DNA from: JAHDVS01 sp964370985
GTDB lineage: Bacteria > Actinomycetota > Thermoleophilia > Gaiellales > Gaiellaceae
Direction of reading: 5' to 3'
Length of the DNA stretch: 64,000 nt
Assembly (NCBI GenBank): GCA_964370985.1
Contig: CAYJLE010000001.1
Coordinates: 62,001-126,000, forward strand
In this document: positions 49,616 to 57,615 of the stretch, piece after piece
Layout: the number at the start of each line of letters is the position of its first letter
How positions within the stretch are numbered: position 1 is the first letter of the stretch
Made by a program: the position numbers and the translations under genes
Notes under the pieces: model-generated
What the model was told of the DNA's origin: nothing
Seen by the model: only the letters and a program-made list of their open reading frames with translations
Database searches by the model: none

Positions 49616-50913
49616 GGCTTCCTCCTCGCCAGTCCGAGCATCTGTGCTCCTTCGATCGCGACCCCGGCCGCGAAGAGCGCGGCCGCGGCCCGCGCCGCAT
49701 CCTCCTGTCCGGACGCCACCGTAGCGACCAGCGCAGCCGCGCCGCCGGCGAGCAGGACGCCCGCGAGGCCGGCCGCCCGCCCCGAGTACAGCTCGGCGAC
49801 GCGCGGAACGGGCTGGCGGCCGACCAGTCGCCCATAGCGGTGGAACCAGACGAGGAACGGCACGATCTTGTACGCGTGCGCGGCCACGAACAGGGTGATT
49901 CCCAGCAGCAGCGCAACCACGTACGTCGTGTAGCCGCGCGGAGTCGACCAGGTCGCGATCGCGACGAGCCCGAGAACGAGCCCGGCGGCGAGCAGCCCGA
50001 GGGCGGCCGCGGCGAGACGCATCCCGGGGTCGAGCGCGGGCCGGTGGCGGTGGCGGAAGAACTGCGCGGCCTGCGCGAGGAAGCAGGCGAGCCCGGCCGC
50101 GAGCAGCGCGGCCGGCAGCCAGCGTCCCGCCGCGGCGGGGGCGTCCCCGCGCCCTGCGAGCAGCGTCGCCGAGCCGGCCGCGAGCAGGGTGACGGACGCC
50201 TTCGCGAAGCGGCCACCGGCGCCGTGGCTGAGCAGGAACATGGGCAGAAGCCGGTGGGCGACGCCGACGATGACGAGCAGAACCCAGCCGGCCAGGGCGA
50301 CGTGGAGGTGCAGGCCGAGCGCGGCCAGACGCTCCCCGGCGAGGTACCCGTAGCGGAGGTTGCCGGCGAGCAGGATCCCGAGCGCAAGCGTTGCGAGCAG
50401 GAACACGTCGGCCCCCGCGAGCGCCCACCACGTCACGTCGCGGCGGCTCGAGCGCCGCAGCGTGAGCAGGAGGTTGCCGGCGAAGGCGAGGATCCCCGTC
50501 CCGAACGCGGCTGCGCCGGCGAGCATCGCCACCGAGACGTCGAACGCGAGCCCGGACACGAACAGGGCGAGACCGGGCACGTAGAGGGCGAAGGCGGCGT
50601 GGCCGAGGCGGACCGACCGGATCGGCTCGCCGAGCGCGACCGGGACGAATTGGTACAGGGCGCCCATGATCGTCGTGGTGATCCACCCGAGCGCGAACAG
50701 GTGTGCGACCGCGATCACGCCCGGGAGCGGGTACCCGCCAAGCGCGAGGTCGGGGGCAACGGCCACAGCGCCCGCCGCCCCGGCCGCGAGGAACACGAAC
50801 GCGGCCGCAAAGTGCTCGCCGGGAAGGCGAAACGGGGGCGCCTTCGCGCTCGCAAGCCCCGCCCGGGCCCCCCCCCCCGGCGGGGCGGCGGCCGCGGGGG
50901 CGGCGCCGCTCAC
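49612..50913 (-). CDS. heme-copper oxidase subunit I-like / NnrS-like membrane protein
   Basis: This 433-residue protein has about twelve membrane helices. His residues are placed as in oxidase subunit I-like and NnrS-like proteins: VAHLFALGWITTTIMGALYQ, LHLHVALAGWVLLVIVGVAH, LLPMFLLSHG and AHAYKIVPFLVWFHRYG. NO- or O2-related haem chemistry is likely; proton pumping is not claimed. GTG 50913 overlaps the regulator stop (GTGA). The first 30 residues are Ala/Pro/Gly-rich and contain an 11-C run (50868-50878), so the N-terminus is uncertain. Confidence 0.78.
   Translation of the reverse strand: MSGAAPAAAAPPGGGARAGLASAKAPPFRLPGEHFAAAFVFLAAGAAGAVAVAPDLALGGYPLPGVIAVAHLFALGWITTTIMGALYQFVPVALGEPIRSVRLGHAAFALYVPGLALFVSGLAFDVSVAMLAGAAAFGTGILAFAGNLLLTLRRSSRRDVTWWALAGADVFLLATLALGILLAGNLRYGYLAGERLAALGLHLHVALAGWVLLVIVGVAHRLLPMFLLSHGAGGRFAKASVTLLAAGSATLLAGRGDAPAAAGRWLPAALLAAGLACFLAQAAQFFRHRHRPALDPGMRLAAAALGLLAAGLVLGLVAIATWSTPRGYTTYVVALLLGITLFVAAHAYKIVPFLVWFHRYGRLVGRQPVPRVAELYSGRAAGLAGVLLAGGAAALVATVASGQEDAARAAAALFAAGVAIEGAQMLGLARRKP
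50868..50878. repeat. homopolymer C patch 3
   Basis: A run of 11 C in the N-terminal codons of the oxidase-like gene, between GCCCGGG and GGCGGGGCGG. Compare patches at 43384 and 45713. Confidence 0.6.
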
Positions 50914-51554
50914 GCGGTTGTCTCCCGGTAGGAGCAGGAGGGGTCGCCGGCCGGGATGTGACTGACTCGCGCGAGGCTCTCGCCGAGCAGGTCCGCGACG
51001 AAGCCGATCTCGACCCGGCACGGGATCGCCGTCTCGTCGACGAGCTCCCGCAGCGGGCAGTGACAGAGGCGAAGCCGCGGATCGTCGGCGGTCCCCTCGA
51101 CCTCGGCCATGAAGCCGAGCTCGGTGAGGATCCGGGCGACCTCCTCGAGCCGCTCCCGCCCCTCGAGGCGCGCCACGCGCGCGAGCGCCTCCTCCCTGCG
51201 CTCGGCGACGAGGCGCTCGAAGAAGCGCTCGAGCAGCTGCTCGTGCCCGCTCTCGCGCAGGTAGGCGGCGAGCTGGCGCAGCACCTCCCCCTCCCGCCGG
51301 GGGAACAGCGCCTCCGCCGCGGGCGTCAGCTCGTGCACGAGCTCCGGCCGCCCTCGCCCGCCGCGCACGCTCCCCGACCGCCGCACGAGCCCGTGCGCGC
51401 CGAGCGCCCGCAGGTGGTCGCGCACGGTCTCCGCGTTCAGCCCGAGCTCGTCCGCGAGCCCGGGCGTCGTCGCCGCCCCGCGCCGCTTGAGCGCGTCGAG
51501 GATCGCCCGCTGGCTTGCCCCCAGCCCCGGAGCAATTGTCATGCTTGTCGGCAT
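50910..51554 (-). CDS. HTH regulator with C-terminal cysteine-rich (putative Fe-S) domain
   Basis: This is a 214-residue protein. The winged helix (ASQRAILDALKRRGAATTPG, LNAETVRDHLRALGAHGLVR) spans about residues 12-70. The C-terminal half carries four Cys (LCHCPL, AIPCRV and DPSCSY), spaced C-x-C-x12-C-x27-C. The SufR-type regulators have a related Cys-rich region that binds an Fe-S cluster, so redox or NO sensing is likely (inference). ATG 51554 follows TATTAT by 10 bases with no ribosome binding site. It heads the DUF2249 operon. Confidence 0.82.
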   Translation of the reverse strand: MPTSMTIAPGLGASQRAILDALKRRGAATTPGLADELGLNAETVRDHLRALGAHGLVRRSGSVRGGRGRPELVHELTPAAEALFPRREGEVLRQLAAYLRESGHEQLLERFFERLVAERREEALARVARLEGRERLEEVARILTELGFMAEVEGTADDPRLRLCHCPLRELVDETAIPCRVEIGFVADLLGESLARVSHIPAGDPSCSYRETTA

Positions 51555-51564
51555 GATTAGGCGG

Positions 51565-51570
51565 ATAATA
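51565..51570 (-). promoter_or_regulatory. -10 box (TATTAT) of the DUF2249 operon
   Basis: TATTAT differs from consensus by one base and stands 10 bases before ATG 51554, giving a leader of about 4 bases. No -35 is evident. Confidence 0.5.
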
Positions 51571-51656
51571 CAGAGAGCCTCGGGCGCATGCCCGGGGCCC
51601 CGCCCGTTCGGTCACGAGGATTGCCACAGCTCCCGCCGGCCGGGGCAACTCGGGAA

Positions 51657-51730
51657 AGCGGGCGACGGGACTCGAACCCGCGACCCTCAGCTTGGAAGGC
51701 TGACGCTCTAGCCAACTGAGCTACGCCCGC
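51657..51730 (-). tRNA. tRNA-Gly(TCC)
   Basis: Complete cloverleaf: acceptor GCGGGCG with CGCCCGC, D arm GCTCAGTTGGCTAGAGC, anticodon loop CTTCCAA (TCC), T arm GCGGGTTCGAGTCCCGT and discriminator T. CCA is not encoded. Confidence 0.95.
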
Positions 51731-51749
51731 GTTCGGGGACTAGCCTAGC

Positions 51750-51950
51750 TCACGCGGACGCGGCCGGACGGAACCGCCGGGCCCCGCGGCCCGGCGAGCG
51801 GCCGAGCGCTCCGACGAGCAGGTGCGCACGCTCCGCGCCGAGCTCCGCTTCGAGGCGGGCGCGGGCGCTGCCGCCGTCACGGGAGGTGAGACGATCGAGC
51901 GCGGCGACGTGCCGCAGGAGCAGCGCATCGCCTCTTTCGCCCCCCGCCAT
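51750..51950 (-). CDS. small hypothetical protein
   Basis: This 66-residue frame reads MAGGERGDALLLRHVAALDR and continues helical (ARLEAELGAERAHLLVGALG) with a basic tail. I do not recognise the family. It is divergent from the LigD-polymerase gene by 49 bases, which leaves room for a shared promoter. No good ribosome binding site is seen, so it may be a spurious frame. Confidence 0.4.
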   Translation of the reverse strand: MAGGERGDALLLRHVAALDRLTSRDGGSARARLEAELGAERAHLLVGALGRSPGRGARRFRPAASA

Positions 51951-51999
51951 CTTGCTGGTCAAGGCTACAGCCGCGACCGGACGGCGGTAACCCCTCCGG

Positions 52000-52923
52000 A
52001 TGGTGATCTGCAACCCTTCGTCCGTGCTCGTGGCCGGACGGGAGATCGCGCTGACGAACCTGGACAAGGTGTTCTTCCCCCGCCCCGGGCTGACGAAGGG
52101 CGACCTCGTCCGCTACTACGTCGACCTGGCGCCGTACGTGCTCGGGCACGTCGCGGACCGGCCGATGCTGCTCAAGCGCTACCCGGACGGGGCGGAGGGC
52201 GGGTTCTTCTACCAGAAGCGGGCGCCGCGGCACCACCCCGAGTGGCTGCGCACGGTCCACGTCGAGTTCCCGAGCGGGCGCAGCGCCGACTTCCCCGTCG
52301 TCGACGACACCGCCGGCCTCGCCTGGATCGCCAACCTCGGCTGCATCGACCTCAACGTCTGGCCCTCGCGGGTCGGGCACGTCGAGCAGCCCGACTACCT
52401 GCTGATCGACCTCGACCCCCGCGACGGCGACCCGTGGGAGGCGGTGCGCGAGATCGCGCTCGCCGCCCGGGAGGTGCTCGACGGGCTCGGCCTGGCGAGC
52501 TACCCGAAGACGTCCGGTGCGACCGGGATCCACATCCTCTGCCCGACCCTGCCCGAGCTCGAGTTCCCGGACGTCCGCCGCGCCGCCAAGGCGATCGCGC
52601 GGCGGATCGCCGCGCTCGTCCCCGACCTCGCGACGACGACCTGGAAGGTCGCCGACCGCAGCGGCGTGTTCGTCGACTACGGCCAGAACGCCCGCGACCG
52701 CACGATCGCCTCCGCCTACTCGATCCGCCCGACCCCCGACGCGCGCGCCTCGGCGCCGCTCGCCTGGGCCGAGGTCGCCGACAGCGATCCGGGCGCGTTC
52801 ACGCTCGCGACGATGCGCGACCGCGTCGCCGACGCCGGCGACCTGACCGCCGGCATGCGCGAGCGCGCGGTCAGCCTGCTGCCGCTGTTTGCGCAACTGG
52901 GGCTGAAGCCGCCGGCCGTGTAG
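52000..52923 (+). CDS. ligD: LigD-type polymerase/primase domain protein
   Basis: This is a 307-residue stand-alone archaeo-eukaryotic primase domain of the NHEJ enzyme LigD. LTNLDKVFFPRPGLTKGDLV opens the domain, the catalytic Asp pair is in YLLIDLDPRD, and KTSGATGIHI and DRSGVFVDYGQNARDRTIAS are family motifs. In many bacteria this domain is fused to ligase and nuclease domains. Here the ligase is a separate convergent gene. No ku gene is in the window. Only the polymerase domain is present. Confidence 0.92.
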   Translation: MVICNPSSVLVAGREIALTNLDKVFFPRPGLTKGDLVRYYVDLAPYVLGHVADRPMLLKRYPDGAEGGFFYQKRAPRHHPEWLRTVHVEFPSGRSADFPVVDDTAGLAWIANLGCIDLNVWPSRVGHVEQPDYLLIDLDPRDGDPWEAVREIALAAREVLDGLGLASYPKTSGATGIHILCPTLPELEFPDVRRAAKAIARRIAALVPDLATTTWKVADRSGVFVDYGQNARDRTIASAYSIRPTPDARASAPLAWAEVADSDPGAFTLATMRDRVADAGDLTAGMRERAVSLLPLFAQLGLKPPAV

Positions 52924-52929
52924 CGGCGG

Positions 52930-53940
52930 CTACGCGGCGCCGAGCAGGGAGCCGACGGTCGGGTCGCCGGGCCGCGGGCGCGGGCGTACCCGCTCGATCG
53001 TGCAGGCCTCCGGATCGGTGTCCGGCCTGAAGCGCAGGAGCCGGGTCCCGTGGCGAAAGCGCCTCCCCTGCCACTTGTCGTAGCGAACCTCGACGACCAG
53101 CTCCGGCCGGACCCTGACCTCCTCGAGCCCGCTCGCGCCCCAGCGGCTCGGCTCCGAGACCCGCCCGGAGACGCCGTCGAGCAGCGGCGAAACGAGCGCC
53201 GCGACCTCGCCGTGGCGGCGCGCTCCCACGGCGGCCGAGCCGACGTGGCGAAGTTGCCCGCGCTCGTCGAAGAGGCCGAGTAGGAGCGTCGCGATCCGCC
53301 CGCTGGCCGCGTCGAAGCGCACGCCCGCAACGACGCAGTCCGCCGTCAGGTGCCGCTTGACCTTGACGACCGCGTCGCGGGCACCCGGGCGGTATGGCCT
53401 GTCGAGCCGCTTCGCGACGACGCCGTCGAACCCGGCGGCCTCGAGCCGCTCGAGCCAGCCCTCGGCCACGTCCCGCTCGAGCGTGGCGGGGGAGAGCGCG
53501 AGCGGCAGCCGGAGGCCCTCGAGCCGCGCGCGCCGGTCTGCGAGCGGCAGGCGCCACACCTCCTCGCCCGCCCAGAGCAGGAGGTCGAAGCAGACGAGCC
53601 GCGCCGGCGTCTCCGCGGCGAGCTTCCGGACCCGGCTGTCCGCCGGGTGCAGGCGCTGCTGGAGGGCGTCGAAGTCGAGCGCACCGTCAAGCTCGATCAC
53701 GATCTCCCCGTCGAGCGCCGACCCGGGCGGCAAGAGCGCGCCCGCGGAAACGAGCTCGGGGAAGTAGCGAAGGAGCGGTCGGCCGTTTCGGCTCCAGAGG
53801 CTCGGCTCCCCGTCGAGGCTCTCGAGCACGCCGCGGAAGCCGTCCCATTTCGGCTCGTACTGCCAGCCGGGGCCGTCCGGCAGCTCCCGGACGAGCTCCG
53901 CCTCCATCGGCGGGAACGGCAGCCTGGCGGGCGGCGGCAC
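52930..53940 (-). CDS. ATP-dependent DNA ligase (LigC/LigD ligase-domain type)
   Basis: This 336-residue ligase has the adenylation-site Lys in YEPKWDGFRG (motif I), ALDGEIVIELDG (motif III), FDLLLW and EGVVAK-like FDGVVAKRLDRPYRPG (motif IV), then KVKR (motif V) and a C-terminal OB domain. It seals nicks or breaks, probably with the polymerase domain encoded opposite. GTG 53940 lies 8 bases from one half of a palindromic promoter shared with ctaG. Confidence 0.93.
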   Translation of the reverse strand: MPPPARLPFPPMEAELVRELPDGPGWQYEPKWDGFRGVLESLDGEPSLWSRNGRPLLRYFPELVSAGALLPPGSALDGEIVIELDGALDFDALQQRLHPADSRVRKLAAETPARLVCFDLLLWAGEEVWRLPLADRRARLEGLRLPLALSPATLERDVAEGWLERLEAAGFDGVVAKRLDRPYRPGARDAVVKVKRHLTADCVVAGVRFDAASGRIATLLLGLFDERGQLRHVGSAAVGARRHGEVAALVSPLLDGVSGRVSEPSRWGASGLEEVRVRPELVVEVRYDKWQGRRFRHGTRLLRFRPDTDPEACTIERVRPRPRPGDPTVGSLLGAA

Positions 53941-53948
53941 TCGCGCCC

Positions 53949-53965
53949 AGGGTAGCGGCTACCCT
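53949..53965. promoter_or_regulatory. 17-bp palindrome forming a symmetric bidirectional leaderless promoter
   Basis: AGGGTAGCGGCTACCCT is a perfect palindrome around one G. Each strand reads TACCCT, a TANNNT-type -10: on plus 6 bases before GTG 53972 (ctaG), on minus 8 bases before GTG 53940 (ligase). The whole intergenic region is 31 bases and holds no ribosome binding site for either gene. Confidence 0.5.
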
Positions 53966-53971
53966 CCGCGC

Positions 53972-54736
53972 GTGGAGCCCTCCCCCTGGGCCTGGGAGCC
54001 CGCCTGGCTCGAGGCGGGCCTCGTCGCCGCACTCGGCGCGGCCGCCGCGATCGTCCAGCACCGCCGGCACTCCCCCCTGCCCCGGCACCTCGCTACCGGC
54101 GGCGCCGCGCTGCTCGGGCTCGCGATCTTCACGACCCCGGTCGAGACGCTCGCGACCACGTACCTGCTCTCCGCTCACGTGCTCCAGAGCGTCGTCCTCG
54201 CCGAGTGGGCCCCCGCGCTCGCCGTGCTCGCGCTCGGGCCGGCTGCGGCAGCGGCGCTGACGCGGCGCGGCCCGTTGCGGGCGCTCGTCCACCCGCTCGT
54301 GGCGCTACCGCTCTGGCTCGCCACGATCGCCGCCTGGCACGTCCCCGCGCTCTACGAGGCCGCGCTGCGCCGGCAGGGCTCGCTGCTCGTGCTCGAGCAC
54401 GCGAGCTACGCGGCCGCCGGGCTCCTGCTCTTCTGGCCCGTCTTCCAGACCGCGCCGCGGGCGTTCAGCCCGGGCGCGAAAGCCGGCTACCTGGCGGCGG
54501 CGTTCCTGCTCGCGAGCCCGCTCGGTCTCCTGCTCACGTTTCTGCCCCAGCCGCTCTACGGCTTCTACGAGCAGGCGCCACGCGTCTTCGGGCTCTCGCC
54601 ACTCGCCGACCAGCAGCTCGCGGGCGTGTTGATGGCCGCATCCGAGACGGTGCTCTTCTTCGGCCTCGTCGCCCTGTTCTTCCTGCGCTTCCTGGCCGAG
54701 GAGGACAGCCCGCGGGCGCAGGCGCCTACGCGATGA
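53972..54736 (+). CDS. ctaG: cytochrome c oxidase assembly factor CtaG (caa3 type)
   Basis: This 254-residue membrane protein has seven hydrophobic segments. FTTPVETLATTYLLSAHVLQ, ATIAAWHVPALYEAALRR, EHASYAAAGLLLFWPVF and DQQLAGVLMAASETVLFFG carry the conserved His and polar residues of Caa3_CtaG. It helps copper insertion into cytochrome oxidase at the membrane. Its last 11 bases overlap the convergent DUF1501 gene. Confidence 0.9.
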   Translation: MEPSPWAWEPAWLEAGLVAALGAAAAIVQHRRHSPLPRHLATGGAALLGLAIFTTPVETLATTYLLSAHVLQSVVLAEWAPALAVLALGPAAAAALTRRGPLRALVHPLVALPLWLATIAAWHVPALYEAALRRQGSLLVLEHASYAAAGLLLFWPVFQTAPRAFSPGAKAGYLAAAFLLASPLGLLLTFLPQPLYGFYEQAPRVFGLSPLADQQLAGVLMAASETVLFFGLVALFFLRFLAEEDSPRAQAPTR

Positions 54737-56144
54737 CCGGGAGGGCGTCGCCCGCGTAGCCCGGGAGGATCCGGGCGGCCTCGATCCCGAGGTGCTGCTC
54801 GAGCACGCCCGCGTAGACGTCGCGGAAGTCGATCGCGACCGGGACGTTCCCGTCGGTCGCGTCCAGGTCGCCGAGGTTCCAGGCGGGCACGGCGAGGCCA
54901 CCCTTGACTCGAGAGCCGACCGCGAGCAGGAGGCCGCCGGCGCCGTGGTCGGTCCCGAACGAGTCGTTGTCCTCGACTCGCCGGCCGAACTCCGACCAGA
55001 CCAGCGTCACCACGCGCTCGGCCAGGCCACGCTGGTCGAGATCCGCCTGGAAGGCGACGAGCGCCGCGCCGAGGTCGGAGAGGTTCCAGCGCAGCTGGTC
55101 CTGCTGGCCCTCGTGGGTGTCGAACATGCCGGCGCTCTGGACGGTCGCGACCCGGACGCCGAGGCCGGCGCCGAGCAGGCGGGCGAGGTTCCGCAGCGCC
55201 GCGCCGGTGTCGGAGTCGGGGTAGGCGCGCGGGGGCGCCGTGGCGCCGCCGGCATCGTCCTCCGCCCGCAGCGGGCCGAGCGCGTCGCGCACCTGCACGG
55301 CCTGTCGGGCGATGGCGACCGCCCGTCGGCGCGCCGGGACGGTCGGGCTGCCGCCGAGCTCGCGCAACGCGTCGAGCATGCGGCCCGTGTCCCAGACGTC
55401 AGGCGACCAGAAGTCGAAGTCCCCGGGCGAGAACACGGCGCAGGTGGGCGCGCGGCGGCTCGCCAGGACGTCATCGGTCGACCACTCCACGGCGACCCCC
55501 TGGAGCGGGTTGTCGAGCGCGCCGACCTCGTCGAGGTAGCGACCGAGCCAGCCTGTCGCAGCCGACAGCTCGAGCGTGCCGCTGCGCCAGTACTTCGCCG
55601 AGTGGAAGTGGGAGAAGTCCGGGTTCGGGTAGTCGGCCGCGAGGTAGACGCCGAGCCGGCCCGCGTCGTAGAGGTCGCGCAGGCCGGCGGCGGCCGGGTG
55701 CCAGCCGAGGTCGGGGTGGCCGGGAATCGGCAGCGCCGCCTCCCGCGGGATCGCGAGCCGCGGCCGGCTGCGGTCGTAGACGTCGCGGTCGGAGCCCGCG
55801 AGCGGGATCACCGTGCCGAGCCCGTCGTTGCCTCCCGGGAGGAACAGCGTGACGAGGATGGGATCGCCGGTCTCGGCGGCGCTCGCGCGCGCGACGAGCT
55901 CCCAGGGGCTCAGCCGGCTGGCCGCCGCGAGCGCGACGAACGCGCCGACGCCGCCGGCGAGCAGCTCCCGGCGGCTCCTCCGCTCGGCCGCGAAGCCGGC
56001 GGCGCCCGCCTCGAGCAGGGCCTCGGGGAGGGGCAGCACCTGCGCGGCGCCCCGGCCGAGCAGGGCACGCCGGGAGGTGCGCCGGAAGTCGGAGCACGCG
56101 CGGTGAAGCTCGGCCGGGCAGGGTGCGGGCCTCCGGGAGGGCAC
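54726..56144 (-). CDS. DUF1501 protein, probably Tat-exported
   Basis: This 472-residue protein has a twin-arginine-like segment RRSRRELLAGGVGAFVALAA at about residues 54-73, preceded by a basic stretch. The DUF1501 body follows: LFLPGGNDGLGTVIPLAG, HSAKYWRSG, MFDTHEGQQDQL, VWSEFGRRVEDN and GTDHGAGGLLLAVG. Members are secreted proteins of the alkaline-phosphatase-like clan, usually paired with DUF1800. GTG 56144 starts 1 base after the DUF1800 stop. Confidence 0.88.
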   Translation of the reverse strand: MPSRRPAPCPAELHRACSDFRRTSRRALLGRGAAQVLPLPEALLEAGAAGFAAERRSRRELLAGGVGAFVALAAASRLSPWELVARASAAETGDPILVTLFLPGGNDGLGTVIPLAGSDRDVYDRSRPRLAIPREAALPIPGHPDLGWHPAAAGLRDLYDAGRLGVYLAADYPNPDFSHFHSAKYWRSGTLELSAATGWLGRYLDEVGALDNPLQGVAVEWSTDDVLASRRAPTCAVFSPGDFDFWSPDVWDTGRMLDALRELGGSPTVPARRRAVAIARQAVQVRDALGPLRAEDDAGGATAPPRAYPDSDTGAALRNLARLLGAGLGVRVATVQSAGMFDTHEGQQDQLRWNLSDLGAALVAFQADLDQRGLAERVVTLVWSEFGRRVEDNDSFGTDHGAGGLLLAVGSRVKGGLAVPAWNLGDLDATDGNVPVAIDFRDVYAGVLEQHLGIEAARILPGYAGDALPVIA

Positions 56145-56145
56145 G

Positions 56146-57534
56146 TCAGTGCACCTGCGCGTCGGGGCCGGCAAGCAGGAGGTGGCGCAGGACGCGCCGC
56201 CGCTCGGCTGGCCAGTGGCCGTCGCCGTCCCACTCCGGCCCGAACTCGGTGGCGAGGCGCGCGAGCCGGGCATCCGTGGCCGCGGAGGCCCAGGGGGAGC
56301 CCGCGAAGCGCTTCGCACCGGCGAGCGCCGCGGCGGGGGTCTCGCCCGCCGGGACGTCGCCGTCCGGGAACGCGTGCGCCTCGAGCAGATACGCGACCGC
56401 ATGGGAGCGCGACAGGTAGGCGGCGGCCGACAGGAACGACTCGTTCTGGTCCCAGCCGCCCACGTGGGGCGGGTAGAACGGCGCCTGCCCCATTCCGAAC
56501 AGGAGCCAGACCCAGGCGTCCGAGCGGACGAACGTCCCGGTCGCCCGCATCGCCCCGGCGAGGTAGACAACGGGCGGCTTCACGAGGTCCGGCTCGTCGA
56601 GATGGTCGTAGAAGGCGCGGGAGCGGAGGATCACCCGCAACACCGGGACGAGCTTGCGCCCCGACGCCGTGTAGGCGCTCATCATCTGCGCGAGCGTGCC
56701 GGCGGGCGGCTCGGCCGGGGAGAAGTAGCTCCAGAGCTTGCGGCAGAGGAACGGCGCGTGCGCCGGATGGCGCAGGCAGAGGTCGATCACGTCGTCGGGC
56801 CCGAAGCGCCCGCTCTTCCCGAAGACCCGCTTCGTGCCCGGGTCCCAGGCCTCGCGGTTCCACCGGTAGCGGCCCGGATCCGAGTACTCGCCGTCCCAGT
56901 CGAACTCGAAGCCGGTCAAGGCCCTCGCCGCCTCGCGGATGTCCGTCTCCGTGTAGCCGGAGCCGATGGTGAACAGCTCCATCAGCTCCCGGGCGAAGTT
57001 CTCGTTCGGCGCGTCGCGGTGCGACCCGATCAGACTGAGCCAGAACTGCATCGCGAAGTCGTGCAGGATCCCGTGCGCGAGCTTCCCGAAGTCGCCGATG
57101 GCGTCGCGGCGCAGGAGCTCGTTCTGGCGCAGCGAGAGCCACTGGTCGGCGAGGCCCTCGTTCGAGGTGGCGAAGTGGTCGTGCAGGTTCAGGGTCATGC
57201 GCTCGACGAGCGGTGCGCGGGTGCGCACCATCCGGTCGAGCCACCAGAGGACGTCGTGGCCGTACTCCTCGAAGGGCCGAAGCGGCCTCAGTGTGCCGTT
57301 GCGGTCCTCGACCCCCGGCGAGGGGCCGCGCAGCACGCCCCGCGTCGGCGGCTTCAGCAGATGCTCGATCGCGGCACCGAGGCCCTCACGGCGGAAGCGC
57401 CGCCGGTCGGCGGCGGAGGGCCCGAAGCCGGCGCGCCAGAACAGCCGCTCGAGCGCCGGCTCGAGCGGGATATCCGGAACCGGTGGGTACTCGATCGTCC
57501 CTGCCATGATGCGCGTTGCCTCGACCCCTCGCAT
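56146..57534 (-). CDS. DUF1800 protein
   Basis: This 462-residue protein has the DUF1800 pattern: LFWRAGFGPSAADRRRFRRE, ERMTLNLHDHFATSNEGLAD, NENFARELMELFTIGSGYTE and HVGGWDQNESFLSAA. ATG 57534 is used; ATG 57507 is an alternative. The pair with DUF1501 is widespread in secreting bacteria, but activity is not established. A strong hairpin lies just upstream. Confidence 0.88.
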   Translation of the reverse strand: MRGVEATRIMAGTIEYPPVPDIPLEPALERLFWRAGFGPSAADRRRFRREGLGAAIEHLLKPPTRGVLRGPSPGVEDRNGTLRPLRPFEEYGHDVLWWLDRMVRTRAPLVERMTLNLHDHFATSNEGLADQWLSLRQNELLRRDAIGDFGKLAHGILHDFAMQFWLSLIGSHRDAPNENFARELMELFTIGSGYTETDIREAARALTGFEFDWDGEYSDPGRYRWNREAWDPGTKRVFGKSGRFGPDDVIDLCLRHPAHAPFLCRKLWSYFSPAEPPAGTLAQMMSAYTASGRKLVPVLRVILRSRAFYDHLDEPDLVKPPVVYLAGAMRATGTFVRSDAWVWLLFGMGQAPFYPPHVGGWDQNESFLSAAAYLSRSHAVAYLLEAHAFPDGDVPAGETPAAALAGAKRFAGSPWASAATDARLARLATEFGPEWDGDGHWPAERRRVLRHLLLAGPDAQVH

Positions 57535-57547
57535 GTCTCTTCGTGGG

Positions 57548-57580
57548 CCCCGACGGGGGATCCGGCATCCCCCGTCGGGG
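57548..57580 (-). terminator. 14-bp GC hairpin between ROK and DUF1800 genes
   Basis: CCCCGACGGGGGAT pairs perfectly with its inverse around CCGGC. It lies 36 bases after the ROK stop in transcript order. No T-run follows, so it could terminate by stem strength alone or protect a 3' end. Confidence 0.5.
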
Positions 57581-57615
57581 CACTCCGTTGGGAGGGGGAG
57601 AGTACGCTCACCCTG

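Noticed and set aside
57548..57580. Transposon inverted repeat
   Set aside because: A perfect 14-bp stem with a 5-base loop and no second copy or transposase fits a terminator-type hairpin better.
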